DNA of 64,000 bases from Phaeoceros laevis (GCA_049999765.1 JBNGIQ010009093.1:109057-173056); one strand, 5' to 3'; shown: positions 50,727 through 61,508, counted from the stretch's first letter. Notes: generated by a model not told the origin, from the sequence alone. Made by a program: numbers and translations.

Positions 50727-51155
50727 GTGAGCAAACAATTTTGCCAACTGAAGCAGTTTCAACTGGAATCCAGCCCTGGTGTCTATGCGCTTACAGCCTG
50801 TGAATCAAAGCTGTTATGAGGTGCATCCATTGTTGAGCATTATGTGGAGGGGGTTTGTTATCGTGCTGGGGTTGAAGACCACACTTCAACGAAATGAAAG
50901 GGTTGTAACTTGTAAGTAGTGTGGTGCCCGTTGTAAATATTTTGAATGCAATTCAGTTGAATTCACTGACTGCCAAACTTCGATACTGATAGGGGACAAC
51001 AGAATGACAAGTTCATTTTCTATAGTGGCCTTTCATTTTGCCGTAGTGTGGTATTTATCCCACAAGTAAACTTCGTCACTCGTTGATAGTTTTTCAAAAC
51101 AACAAGTTTCAAGCCGGACAAGTGGTCATGTTGTTTCTGCCAAAGAAGGTGGACT

Positions 51156-51199
51156 AGCTTGCACCAGTCACACGGTCACGCCGTGTGACTGTGCAAGCT
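51156..51199. repeat. Foldback with arms of about 19 bp
   Basis: Left arm agcttgcaccagtcacacgg and right arm ccgtgtgactgtgcaagct pair fully except for one extra C. The loop is 5 bases (tcacg). Confidence 0.85.
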
Positions 51200-51289
51200 A
51201 CCGTGCAAGTACAGGTAATGAATGGACTTGGCTAGATCCTAACGAGGTCTCTCTCTGAGAAAGCAGGTCCATTTAGAGGTTGAGGAACA

Positions 51290-51840
51290 AGGGATGCAGG
51301 CTGATGTGCATGTATGCAAAGTGTGCAGCATGTTTGATTCGCAGCAGGTCTTTGATTCATTGCTTGAAAGAACTATGGAAGCTTGGGTGCACTGGTCAGT
51401 GGATATACCTGCCAAGGAGATAGTGAGATTGTGTTATGTCTTGACAGGATGACAGTGGAGGGCATAGAGCCACATGGCATCACGTCTCTGAGTTTGCTGA
51501 CTGCCTGCAGTGTTGTGGGTCTAGTGGACAAAGGCCGAAAAGACTTGGAGGAAGTGATAACAGATTGTACAGTCCAATGGGAGAGAACTGAACATGTGTA
51601 GAACTAGACATGATTGAATTTGTGGACGGGGCAGGTCATCTGGACGAGGCCTTACAGATGGCCGATACCATGCCTGTCCCAACCAACGGCGCAGTGTGCA
51701 CACGCTGTTACGCGCCTGCCAGAAGTGGAATACAGTCGTGATTTCGCAACATGCTTTCCAGTTTGCTGTGAGGCTGGATGGGATGATGTCGCTTCTTATG
51801 TGCTCTTGTCCAACATTTATGCAAGGGCTGGATGAGATGT
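51290..51840 (+). pseudogene. Decayed PPR gene of another subfamily
   Basis: Pieces of a PPR tail are readable in different frames: SMFDSQQVFDSLLERT, LVSGYTCQGDSEIVLCLDRM, GIEPHGITSLSLLTACSVVG, then VDGAGHLDEALQMADTMPVP and YVLLSNIYA. Stops and frame changes separate them and no DYW domain follows. The wording differs from the GRH family next door, so it is not simply a broken copy of it. Confidence 0.75.
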
Positions 51841-52248
51841 ATGCAAGGAGACTGGGAGATGCTATGCTAGTCGCTATTTGAACATCTTGGATTCTTGGTC
51901 TTACTGACGGCTTAATCATGAGGAATGCCACTGTGAGGGTGACTGGGTGCCAGCCTATGTCCCAAACCAGAAGATGAGAAAGTAAAATAAAATAAAGCCT
52001 GACCTTCTGTTTCAGATCGGTCATGAGTCATGACATGCTAGCTAGTATTCGGCCGCCAATGAATGGCGGAGTCAGGCGTTCGCCTCCGTCTACACGGAAA
52101 ACCACAAATTAGGGTTGGAAGTCGAGGCGGATATGTGCAGTTTCGTTCTCAAGTTGCCGTCCTCTTTCACCTTGCACTCAAGTAGGGTTCGGCTGTCCGC
52201 CAACTTGTAGCATTCCATCGGTGTCTCGCTACGATTCCTCCTGCAGCG

Positions 52249-53243
52249 ATGGCACCCAAGCCGGCGAGAGCCTCCCGCAACAAGGAGCTTGTGCGGGGGG
52301 TGGGTCAGTTTTCACGGTCCAAGATGTACCACAAGCGGGGGCTGTGGGCTATCAAGGCCAAGCATGGAGGCTCATTTCCCGCTCATGCTAAGGCTGTTGT
52401 GCCCGAACCACCGAAGGTGAAGGCTCCCAAGCTCTACCCCGCCGAAGATGTGCCCAAGCCCCTACACAAGAACAAAGTGATCAATCCTCCCAAGCTCAGG
52501 TCTGCGCAGGCGATACCCGGGATTCTGCTCATGGTTTATAGCTGGTTGGAGATGACCTGTGCTGACTATTTTGGATTTTGCAGGGCAAGCATCACACCTG
52601 GAACTGTCCTCATTCTGTTGGCTGGCCACTTCAAGGGCAAGCGCGTGGTTTTCTTGAAGCAATTAGAGTCAGGGCTTTTACTGGTTACTGGTATGTTGCA
52701 TCTGGGGGTTCCCCTATATATTTCTTTCTGTCTTTCGTGCATGTCCATTTGTTTTTGTCTCAAGTGCCTCATTCGATCGGGTTTGATGTCGCTGTAGGTC
52801 CATTCAAAGTTAACGGAGTACCGCTTAGAAGGGTAAATCAAACCTATGTTATCGCCACCTCAACAAAAGTGGACATCACCTCTGCTACATCGGCATTGAC
52901 CAAGTTCAATGATGCTTATTTCAAGCGTGAGGTAGCAAAGAAAGAGAAGAGCGAAAGTGCGTTTTTTGATGCCGAGAAGGAGGTCAGCCAATACTTCTGC
53001 CGTATTTGCAGCTATACTTCTGGTTGCCTGTTTGTTAGCATGTGTATGTGAGCTGATCTTATTTGTCCTCGACTCCCTTGCCAGAAGGACGACAAGGCTC
53101 TATCACCGGAGAGGAAGGAAGACCAAAAAGCGATTGACAGTCTGTTGGGTGCTGCTATTGAGAAGACCCCCGACCTAAAATCCTATCTTGCTGCCAGGTT
53201 CAGCTTGAAGTCTGGTGTGAAGCCCCACGAGTTGGTGTTTTAA
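52249..53243 (+). CDS. RPL6: 60S ribosomal protein eL6, 4 exons
   Basis: Exons 52249-52499, 52584-52690, 52798-52982 and 53085-53243 join in frame to 233 residues, the usual plant length. Family features are the basic N-terminus with [20 protein letters not shown], the conserved [20 protein letters not shown] followed by [36 protein letters not shown], and the C-terminal region FFDAEKE...[16 protein letters not shown] ending [10 protein letters not shown]. It is a component of the large cytosolic ribosomal subunit. The gene sits as a housekeeping island inside the PPR cluster, between PPR remnants. The leader just upstream is typical of ribosomal protein genes but no element is certain. Confidence 0.97.
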
Positions 53244-53379
53244 GACAGACCTCTTGTGCTGAGCAATTTGATGGTAGAGAATCCTGACGATTATTGTACC
53301 TGACGGATGGGGTCTGGCCTCATAATTAAAGGCCAGGTCGAGTGCCGACAACACTTGCCTGCTATTTGTATGAGAGGTA

Positions 53380-53600
53380 ATCCACTGTCTGAGAAGGAGA
53401 AGGAAGATGGGCTATCTAGTCATGCCGAAAAGCTAGCTCTGGCGTATGGTCACTTGAAAGCCCCCGCTCATCGTTATAAAAGACGGATATTGTGTGCATG
53501 GATTCAATGCAGATGTTAGGGGTGACATTGAGTGAGCAAACAATTTTGCCAGCGGAAGCTGTTCCAACTGGTATCCAGCCATGTTGTCCATCTGCTTACG
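53380..53600 (+). pseudogene. PPR DYW-domain remnant with internal deletion
   Basis: Matches the GRH-family tail: LSEKEKEDGLSSHAEKLALA, then YGHLKAP, after which the sequence jumps to a degraded copy of the last codons. Its 3' flank (gagcaaacaattttgcca) is the same as that of PPR-1. About 100 bp of the domain, including the CSDC region, is missing, so it is a dead relic of a further family member. Confidence 0.85.
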
Positions 53601-53957
53601 ATTTACTGAAAAGTAGGGCCATGAAGGGACCATGTAGGAAGGAAAGATGGAAGGACGGATTATCGGAGTTGGCGCGTTGCACTACATGCCCTGGAGGCAC
53701 TGCACGCACTGCCAAACTTTGATGGTCCAGTGGAAGTGACCAGAGCAGAACTTTGACTCCGCTATTTGCGGGGGTGCATTTGTCCTTGGACTCGACGTTT
53801 TGACTCTCATTCGATCTTACGAATAGGAGTCCAATAACAAATGTGAAGTTGGAAACTAGACTAGTCCATCTCTCCTTTGTTCATAGGTTTTCACAACGAG
53901 CTGCAAGCCTGAATGAGTACATGTTTCCACCGGATGGATGGCCAGGTTTGCTGATGC

Positions 53958-54246
53958 ACGCAGGGGACCTTGACATGGAAGGCTCGTTGCTCGATTGGCT
54001 ATGGTTGACCAGCCTCGGGAACCAAGGTGCCCTATGCTATAGACGTCGCCTCCGTGGCGGCTGGCGCTCTCACTGCCTGAACTCTGCCCTTGGCATCACT
54101 TACCCAGCATCGGATCGGGCACCACAGGATGCAGCACGGTACAGGACTGGCTGAGGAGCTTTTCCACATCATGAAACCAGCCTGAATGCCAATCGGCCGC
54201 GCGTCTTCGTTGCAGCCATCCAGCTGCAAGAAATTGGTCTGGACGA
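53958..54246 (+). repeat. Duplicated PPR upstream block, copy 2
   Basis: Homologous to 47999-48281 and 57243-57505; contains gattggctatggttgacc and gatgcagcacggtacagg. Confidence 0.9.
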
Positions 54247-56985
54247 ATGGTGAACCAACGGCAATTACTGCTTTCGGCCAGACTAGTGGGTTTGCAAGCT
54301 TCCATCTTTGCTTTGCCTGCAATTGCGCATCACCAACGGTTCTGGACGCCACCAGCTGGTGAGCAGGCTCCCACCCTGGAGCGGCGTTTGAATGTAGCCC
54401 CTCGGCAATGGATGTCCACAAGCAGCACATTCGTGCCCCGCAGTTGCGTAGCAGCCAAGCTAGGCATACCGCACAAAAGCAGTGCCGTAGAGTGGCAAGA
54501 GTTGTTGTGGAGGCAGTATTTCTTGGACCCCACACTGTGGTGGGACTGCAGGACGGACAAGGAAAGCACCCGCTCTCCCGACTTCTGGCACAAGGAGTCC
54601 AAGGAGCCCCTATGGCTGAACAACTCATACAAGCCTGAGTGGGTGGATGCGCAGCTGACTTTCTTGGACAAGCGGATTGGACGGTCTGCTCAGCCTACAT
54701 CCAACTCCTTGTTGCACCATAATGCTGGCGCTCCGACGGTGCCAGAGTGCCAAAGGTACGGCGGAACGGCTCAGGCTATGATCGAACTCTGCGACAATGG
54801 GCAGCTAAGTAGAGCAGTTGACGCTTTGACACTCTTGGCGGCAACGCAATCTCGTGTGTCCGCCTCGCTGCTCTACAGAGCCATCAGGAGATGTGGTGCT
54901 GAGAAAAATCTGGTGTTGGGGCGTCGACTTGATGACCTAACTGTCAGACTTGGGTATGAATCGAATACATTTCTGGGCAATCATCTCTTGCGCATGTATG
55001 CACGTCAAGGCCGGTTACAGGAGGCGATGGTGGTGTTCAACAGAGTGGCCACACCAGATGCCTTCATGTGGTTTTCGATTATTTCTGCGCAGGTTGAACA
55101 TGGGAAACCTAGTCAGGCCATTCAAATGTACCATGAGATGCGCAGGTCAGGTTTGGAGCCGGACAATCATATTTTTGGCGCTGCCCTGCAAGCTTGTGCA
55201 AAAGCGGTAGATGTAGAATCTGGTAGGCAGCTGCACGCTGATGTTTTGGAGAGTGGCATTCAGCCTGACTCTTTTGTTTACACCTGCCTGGTGCACATGT
55301 ATGCCCAATGTGGGGAATTGGAAGATGCACGCAGGGTTCTTGATAGCATATCGACAAGGGACGTTGTGGCATCGACTGCCATGATCTCTGGGTATGTAAA
55401 ATGTGGCAAATTAGAAGATGCACAGAAGGTTTTTGATAGTCTGTCCACGAAAAATGCGGTCACATGGACTGCCATGATTAATGGGTATGCTGAACATGGG
55501 CTCGGGTCACAGGCGCTGACTCTGTATGGTAGGATGGAGCAGGATGGCGTTATTTTAGCGAACAGTGTTACGTATGCATGCCTTTTGAAGGCTTGTGCAA
55601 GCGTTGGTGCTCTACAACAGGGCAGGCAGCTGCATTCACAGATCGTAGAAAGACGACTACTTGAAGGTGACGTAGTACTTGGGAATTGTCTGGTAAATAT
55701 GTATGCAAAATGTGGCCAGTTGGAAGACGCACACAAAGTGTTTGACAGTTTGTCCACAAGGGATGCGGTGACATGGACTGCCATGATAAATGGGTATGCT
55801 GAACATGGGCTGGGTCCACAGGCTCTCACCATGTATGCAATGATGAAGCAGGACGGCCTGATTTTAGCAGATAGTGTTACTTATGCATGCCTCTTGAAGG
55901 CTTGTGCAAGTGCTGGTGCTCTCCAACTAGGAAAGCAGCTGCATTCACGGATTGTGGAGATAGGACTCCTTGGTCATACAGTAGTGAACACCTGTCTGCT
56001 AAACATGTATGCAAGATGTGGCAAGTTGGAAGAGGCACGCAAAGTTTTTGACAGTCTGGCCGCAAGGGATGTGGTCACATGGAATGCAATGATCAGTGGG
56101 TTTGGTACAAATAATGAAGGCCATAAGGCTATCGCTTGTTTTGAAGAGATGATGCTGACTGGTATTCAGCCTGATGCGACCACATTTACGTGCCTTCTTG
56201 TAGCATGCAGTCATGAGGGGTTGGTCAGTAAGGGTCGACAGTATTTCGATGCTATGGTAAAACAGCATGGGGTCAATCCGACTATTGAGCATTATACTTG
56301 CATGGTTGACCTTCTTGGGCGGGCAGGCCATATAGATGAGGCAGAGCAGATGCTGTCATCAGTTGGGTGCAGAAACAATACAGTTGGGTTGACGTCGTTG
56401 CTGAATGCCTGCAAGAGTCATGGGGATCTAGTGCGTGGAACACGGTGTTTTGAAAGTCTTCTTGAGCTGGATCCTAAGCATGCCTCTGCATATGTGCTCA
56501 TGGCCAATATGTACGCGGATGCAGAGAGGTGGGCGGATGTAGATAGAGTTGAAAGGTTGAGAAAGTTGGCAGGAGCTAGCAAGAAACCTGCAGTTGCAGG
56601 CATTGAGGTGAACAAGCAGGTACATACATTTGTTGTGGGGGAAGAAAGAGGTGACATCTCAGGCAAGGTGCGGAGTACAAATGTACATTTGAAGGACGAA
56701 GGGAACCATGTACCACAAACCAAGTTGGTGTTGAAGGCACTGTCTGAGAAAGAGAAAGAAGATGAACTGTGTGGGCATGCTGAGAAGCTGGCTTTGGCGT
56801 ATGGCCTCTTGAACACTCCTGATGGCACACCTCTGCTGGTAACCAAAAACCTGCGAATGTGCCGGGACTGCCACTCTTCGACGGAAATTATGTCAAGAGT
56901 TGAAAGGAGGGATATCGTTGTAAGGGACGGATACCGTGTGCATCGATTCGAGGCAGGGTTCTGTAGCTGTGAGGGTCGACACTGA
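54247..56985 (+). CDS. PPR-2: PLS-class PPR with DYW-type domain ending GRH
   Basis: Intronless, 912 residues from the ATG at 54247 (MVNQRQLLLSARLVGLQASIF, a presequence-like start shared with PPR-1). The PDF-like motif is at about 84-140 (WQELLWRQYFLDPTLWWDCR, TRSPDFWHKESKEPLWLNN). Two copies of the roughly 101-residue PLS unit are present (ALTLYGRMEQDGVILANS and ALTMYAMMKQDGLILADS), against one in PPR-1. The remaining repeats and E-type tail are nearly the same. The altered PG box reads KKPAVAGIEVNKQVHTF. The deaminase-like domain has HAE at 844-846, CRDC and CSC, ending CEGRH. Upstream DNA is shared with PPR-1 and PPR-3, so expression is probably similar. Likely acts in mitochondria or plastids on RNA. 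Confidence 0.93.
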   Translation: MVNQRQLLLSARLVGLQASIFALPAIAHHQRFWTPPAGEQAPTLERRLNVAPRQWMSTSSTFVPRSCVAAKLGIPHKSSAVEWQELLWRQYFLDPTLWWDCRTDKESTRSPDFWHKESKEPLWLNNSYKPEWVDAQLTFLDKRIGRSAQPTSNSLLHHNAGAPTVPECQRYGGTAQAMIELCDNGQLSRAVDALTLLAATQSRVSASLLYRAIRRCGAEKNLVLGRRLDDLTVRLGYESNTFLGNHLLRMYARQGRLQEAMVVFNRVATPDAFMWFSIISAQVEHGKPSQAIQMYHEMRRSGLEPDNHIFGAALQACAKAVDVESGRQLHADVLESGIQPDSFVYTCLVHMYAQCGELEDARRVLDSISTRDVVASTAMISGYVKCGKLEDAQKVFDSLSTKNAVTWTAMINGYAEHGLGSQALTLYGRMEQDGVILANSVTYACLLKACASVGALQQGRQLHSQIVERRLLEGDVVLGNCLVNMYAKCGQLEDAHKVFDSLSTRDAVTWTAMINGYAEHGLGPQALTMYAMMKQDGLILADSVTYACLLKACASAGALQLGKQLHSRIVEIGLLGHTVVNTCLLNMYARCGKLEEARKVFDSLAARDVVTWNAMISGFGTNNEGHKAIACFEEMMLTGIQPDATTFTCLLVACSHEGLVSKGRQYFDAMVKQHGVNPTIEHYTCMVDLLGRAGHIDEAEQMLSSVGCRNNTVGLTSLLNACKSHGDLVRGTRCFESLLELDPKHASAYVLMANMYADAERWADVDRVERLRKLAGASKKPAVAGIEVNKQVHTFVVGEERGDISGKVRSTNVHLKDEGNHVPQTKLVLKALSEKEKEDELCGHAEKLALAYGLLNTPDGTPLLVTKNLRMCRDCHSSTEIMSRVERRDIVVRDGYRVHRFEAGFCSCEGRH

Positions 56986-57242
56986 GCCTGAGACAATTTT
57001 GCCAACTCAAGCAGTCCCCTAAACTGGAATCAAACCTGTTGTTGATCTGCTTACGATTTCCTTGTGAAGCAAAGCTGTTGTTGATCTTTGGTTGAGCATT
57101 TTGTGGTGCCCGTTGTAAATACTGGTAAGTGGCAAGAGTATAATCTCCTTGACTCCTTGCTTCATAGTTTTTAAATTATAGGTTGAAGGAATACATTCAA
57201 CACACGTCTCAAGCTGATGGATGGTAGCGTTTTTTGGTGCAC

Positions 57243-57505
57243 CATGGGACCTAGACATGGAAGCCTCGTTGCTGATTGGCTATGCTTGAACAGCCTCCCG
57301 AGCCAGGGTTCCCAAATGCGGCTGCCGCTCCCGCTGCCTGGACAGAGCTGTTGACATCACTTGCCCGGCACCGGATCGCGCATGAAAGGATGCAGCACTG
57401 TACAAGACTGTCTCAGGAGCTATCCAGCATGTGAAATCGACCTGCATGCCATTCGCCCGCGGGTCTTCGTGGCACCCATCCAGCTGCAGGAAATTAGTCC
57501 GAAGA
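57243..57505 (+). repeat. Duplicated PPR upstream block, copy 3
   Basis: Homologous to the blocks before PPR-1 and PPR-2, more diverged (gattggctatgcttgaac, gatgcagcactgtacaag). Confidence 0.85.
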
Positions 57506-57637
57506 ATGGTAAACCGATGGCACGTACTACTTTCGGCCAGACTTGTGGGTCTGCAAGGTACTACCTTCGCTCAAACTGTAATTAGACACCACCAACGGGA
57601 TGCAACATCAACGGTTTTGGACGCCAACAGCTGGTAG
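57506..57637 (+). other. Orphaned presequence ORF of PPR-3
   Basis: ATG at 57506 gives MVNRWHVLLSARLVGLQGTT, the counterpart of the PPR-1 and PPR-2 start, but it runs into a TAG at 57635-57637. A 16-base insertion (gatgcaacatcaacgg, about 57599-57614), absent from both sister genes, shifts the frame. Confidence 0.8.
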
Positions 57638-60600
57638 GCAGGCCCACACCCTGGATGTAGCCCATAGGCAATGGATAGACACAAGTGGCACATTCGTGCT
57701 GTGCAGGTGCAGAGCAGCCAAACTAGGCATACCGGACAACAGCAGTGCAGTACAGTGGCAAGAGTTGTTGTGGACGCAGTATTCGGAACCCACATTCTGG
57801 GGGGACTGCAGGTTGGACAAGAAGAGCGCCCGCTCTCCCGGCTTCAGGCACAAGGATTCCAAGGAGCCCTTATGGCTGAACAACTTCCACAAGCTGGATT
57901 GGGTGGATGAGCAGCTGACTGTCTTGGACAAGCCGACTGGACCTACATCCAAACCCTTGTCGCACCATAATGCTGTCCCTCCGACCATGCCAGTGTGCCA
58001 AGGGCATGGAACTGCTCAGGCTTTGATCGAACTTTGTGAGGATGGACAGCTAAGTCGAGCAGTTGACTCTTTGACCGTCTTGGCGGAAACACAATCTCCT
58101 GTGTCCACTTATCTCCTGTACAGAGTCATCCGGAGATGCGGGGCTGAGAAAAAATTTGAGTTCGCGAGTCGACTTGATGATCTGACTATAAGACTTGGGT
58201 ACGAATCTAATGCATTTCTGGGCAATCATCTCTTGCGCATGTATGCACGTCAAGGCCGGTTACAGGAGGCGATGGAGGTGTTCACCAGAGTGGCCACACC
58301 AGATGCCTTCATGTGGTTTTCCATTATCTCTGCACAGGCTGAACATGGGAAACCTAGTCAGGCCATTCAGCTGTACCATGAGATGCGCAGGTCAGGTTTG
58401 GAGCCGAATAATCACATTTTTGTCGCTGCCCTGCAAGCTTGTGCAAGGGCGGTAGATGTGGAATCTGGTAGGCAGGTGCACTCTGATGTGTTAGAGAGTG
58501 GCATCCAGCCTGATTCGTTTGTTTGCAACAGCCTGGTTGACATGTATGCAAAGTGTGGCGAACTGGAAGATGCACGACGGGTTTTTGACAGCATGGCCAC
58601 AAGGGACGTTATGGCATCCACGGCCATGATTTCTGGCTCTGCAAAATGTGGTAAGTTGGAATGTGCTCCCAAAGTTTTTGGCAGTCGGGCGACAAGGGAT
58701 GCGGTTACATGGAATGCTATGATAAATGGGTATGCTGCGCATGGGCTGGGTCTACAGGCGCTCACGTTGTATGCAAGGATGGAACAGGAAGGCCTGGTTT
58801 TAGCAGACAGTGTTACGTATTCATGCCTTTTGAAGGCTTGTGCTAGTGCTGGCGCTCTACAACAGGGCATGCAGCTGCATTCACAGATTGTGGAAAGAGG
58901 GCTACTTGAAAGTGACGTTGTACTGGGCAATTGTCTCGTGAACTTGTATGCAAAATGTGGCCAGTTGGAAGATGCACGCAAAGTGTTTGACAGTCTGTCC
59001 ATAAGGGATGCGATCACATGGACTGCCATGATACATGGATATGCTGAGCATGGGCGCGGTCTAGAGGCACTCACCTTGTATGCAAGGATGGAGCAAGAGG
59101 GCCTGATTTTAGCAGACAGTGTTGCGTATACATGCCTTTTGAAAGCTTGTGCAAGTGTTGGTTGCCTACAACAGGGTAGGCAGCTACATTCAAAAATCGT
59201 GGAAAGAGGACTACTTGAAGGTGACGTGGTACTGGGCAGCTGTCTCGTAAATATGTATGCAAAATGTGGCCAGTTCGAAAATGCACGCAAAGTGTTTGAG
59301 AGTCTGTCCAAAAAGGATGCGGTGACATGGACTGCTATGATAAATGGGTATGCAGAACATGGGCACGGTCAGGAGGCTCTCATGTTGTATGAAAGGATGA
59401 AGCAGGAAGGCCTACTTTTAGCAGACAGTGTTACGTATGCATGCCTTTTGAAGGGCTGTGCAAGTTCTGGGGCTCTTCAACAGGGCATGCAGCTCCATTC
59501 ACAGATCGTGGAAAGAGGACTACTTCAAGGTGATGTACTACTGGGCAACTGTCTCATAAATATGTATGTAAAATGTGGTCAGTTGGAAGATGCACGCAAA
59601 GTGTTTGACAGTCTGTCGACAAGGGATGTGGTAACATGGAATACCATGATTAATGGGTATGCTGACCATGGGCTCGGTCCACAGGCGCTCACATTGTATT
59701 CAAGGATGGAGCAGGATGGCGTTATTTTAGCCAACAGTGTTACGTTTGCTTGCCTGCTAAAGTCTTGTGCAAGTGCTGGTGCTCTCCAACTGGGCAGGCA
59801 GCTGCATTCAGAGATTGCGGAAAGAGGACTCCTTAGTCACACAGTAGTGAGCACCTGTCTGGTAGACATGTATGCGAGATGTGGCCAGTTGGAAGATGCA
59901 CGCAAAGTGTTTGACAGTAGGGCCACAAAGGATGTGGTGACGTGGAATGCCATGATAAGTGGGTTTGGTACAAATAATGAAGGCCACAAGGCTGTAGCCT
60001 GTTTCGAAGAGATGATGGTGGCTGGTGTTCAGCCTGACGAGACCACATTTACTTGCCTGCTTGTAGCATGCAGTCATGAAGGGCTGGTCTGTAAGGGTCG
60101 ACAGTATTTCGATGCCATGGTGAAACAGCATGGGGTCAACCCGACAATTGAGCATTATACTTGCATGGTTGATCTTCTTGGGCGAGCAGGCCATGTAGAT
60201 GAGGCAGAGAAGATGCTGTTATCAGTTGGGTGCACAAACAACGCTGTTGGGTTGACGTCGTTGCTAAATGCCTGCAAGATTCATGGGGATATAGTGCGTG
60301 GAAAACGGTGTTTTGAAAGGCTTCTGGCACTGGATCCTAAGCATGCCTCGGCATATGTGCTTATGGCCAATATATACGCAGATGCAGATAGGTGGCCTGA
60401 TGTATATCGAGTTGAATGGTTGAGAAAGTTGGCAGGAGCTTGCAAGAAACCTGCAGTGGCAGGCATTGAGGTAAACAAGCAGGTGCATACATTTGTCGTG
60501 GGGGAAGAAAGGGGTGACATCTCATGCAAGTTACAGAGTACAAATGTACGTCTGAAGGAGGAAGGGAACCATGTACCACACACGAAGGTTGTGTTGAAGC

Positions 60601-60848
60601 CATTATCTGAGAAGGAGAAGGAAGATGAACTGTGTGGGCATGCTGAGAAGCTAGCTCTGGCGTATGGTCTCATGAACACTCCCGATGGCACACCTCTGCT
60701 GGTAACCAAAAACCTTCGAATGTGCAGCGACTGCCACTCTTCCACAGAGATTATGTCAAGAGTTGAAAAGAGGGACATCGTTGTAAGGGACGGATACCGT
60801 GTGCATCATTTTCAGGCAGGGTCCTGTAGCTGTAAGGGTCGACATTGA
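57600..60848 (+). CDS. PPR-3: longest PLS-class PPR with DYW-type domain ending GRH
   Basis: Intronless, 1082 residues from the ATG at 57600. This ATG lies within a 16-base insertion unique to this copy; the ancestral start with the presequence (57506) is out of frame, so the protein begins MQHQRFWTPTAG and may lack its targeting peptide. The PDF-like motif is retained (WQELLWTQYSEPTFWGDCRL, ARSPGFRHKDSKEPLWLNN), with PDF itself changed to PGF. Four copies of the 101-residue PLS unit are present (ALTLYARMEQEGLVLADS, ALTLYARMEQEGLILADS, ALMLYERMKQEGLLLADS, ALTLYSRMEQDGVILANS), the most in the cluster. The tail has KKPAVAGIEV, HAE at 1014-1016, CSDC, CSC and a GRH end. The long open frame argues for recent or current function. 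Confidence 0.9.
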   Translation: MQHQRFWTPTAGRQAHTLDVAHRQWIDTSGTFVLCRCRAAKLGIPDNSSAVQWQELLWTQYSEPTFWGDCRLDKKSARSPGFRHKDSKEPLWLNNFHKLDWVDEQLTVLDKPTGPTSKPLSHHNAVPPTMPVCQGHGTAQALIELCEDGQLSRAVDSLTVLAETQSPVSTYLLYRVIRRCGAEKKFEFASRLDDLTIRLGYESNAFLGNHLLRMYARQGRLQEAMEVFTRVATPDAFMWFSIISAQAEHGKPSQAIQLYHEMRRSGLEPNNHIFVAALQACARAVDVESGRQVHSDVLESGIQPDSFVCNSLVDMYAKCGELEDARRVFDSMATRDVMASTAMISGSAKCGKLECAPKVFGSRATRDAVTWNAMINGYAAHGLGLQALTLYARMEQEGLVLADSVTYSCLLKACASAGALQQGMQLHSQIVERGLLESDVVLGNCLVNLYAKCGQLEDARKVFDSLSIRDAITWTAMIHGYAEHGRGLEALTLYARMEQEGLILADSVAYTCLLKACASVGCLQQGRQLHSKIVERGLLEGDVVLGSCLVNMYAKCGQFENARKVFESLSKKDAVTWTAMINGYAEHGHGQEALMLYERMKQEGLLLADSVTYACLLKGCASSGALQQGMQLHSQIVERGLLQGDVLLGNCLINMYVKCGQLEDARKVFDSLSTRDVVTWNTMINGYADHGLGPQALTLYSRMEQDGVILANSVTFACLLKSCASAGALQLGRQLHSEIAERGLLSHTVVSTCLVDMYARCGQLEDARKVFDSRATKDVVTWNAMISGFGTNNEGHKAVACFEEMMVAGVQPDETTFTCLLVACSHEGLVCKGRQYFDAMVKQHGVNPTIEHYTCMVDLLGRAGHVDEAEKMLLSVGCTNNAVGLTSLLNACKIHGDIVRGKRCFERLLALDPKHASAYVLMANIYADADRWPDVYRVEWLRKLAGACKKPAVAGIEVNKQVHTFVVGEERGDISCKLQSTNVRLKEEGNHVPHTKVVLKPLSEKEKEDELCGHAEKLALAYGLMNTPDGTPLLVTKNLRMCSDCHSSTEIMSRVEKRDIVVRDGYRVHHFQAGSCSCKGRH

Positions 60849-61508
60849 GCGAGAAGAAATCGCGAAGTGAAGCATTGCCAACTGGATCCGGCCGCAGTCG
60901 ATATATCTGCTTGCAATTCCTTGCAGCTGTGGAGCAAATGCTATCCTCCTTCAGCGTGAGATTTTGAACTTGTTGAAGGTCCTACGCTCAAGTGGGATCA
61001 TGTTACGTTACATTCTGCTTCGAGGATGGCTGCTGCTGGCAAACCTGCAGCCCTGCAGCTTTGTAGGCTAGATAATAACTCTAGAAATAGGGTCATTAGC
61101 TAGCCTCCTAAGTAGAACCAAATAGTGTAGGAAAATGTAAATTGTTGTAATCGTAAAGAAAGGCGCCGAGTTACCAAAAAAAAAAAAACCTGCAGCTTTC
61201 TGGTGAAACGGGCTCCACCATCTTTTATTGAAAGACTCGAGCTCAGGGGAACCTTTGGAAATTTTTGCGTACATTTTGGCTTAGTCAGGTGAGAGCTTCT
61301 GAGCACGCTTGAGCAGGTTCTTTTGATGTTTCTGCAGCATGTTGCTCGTTTTGTATCATAAGCGTCCTACCTTCTAGTTAGATAATACTGAGAACTTAGA
61401 AGGCGCTGCCGCTCCTGTGGAAGAGGCTAAGCGCCTAGCACTAATGCTCCTTCAACACTTGAGCAACGCAGGGCTGGAACTGATTGAGGTGAAAAAATAG
61501 TTCTCTCC
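60849..61508. other. Convergent 3' flanks of PPR-3 and PPR-4
   Basis: No gene seen. A 13-base A run occurs near 61178. Confidence 0.5.

Noticed and set aside
58412-59311. 299-codon ORF on the strand opposite PPR-3 (and similar ORFs opposite PPR-1, -2 and -4)
   Set aside because: These are antisense shadows of the repeat-rich PPR coding sequence. Their own repeats merely mirror the PPR units, and no domain is present.
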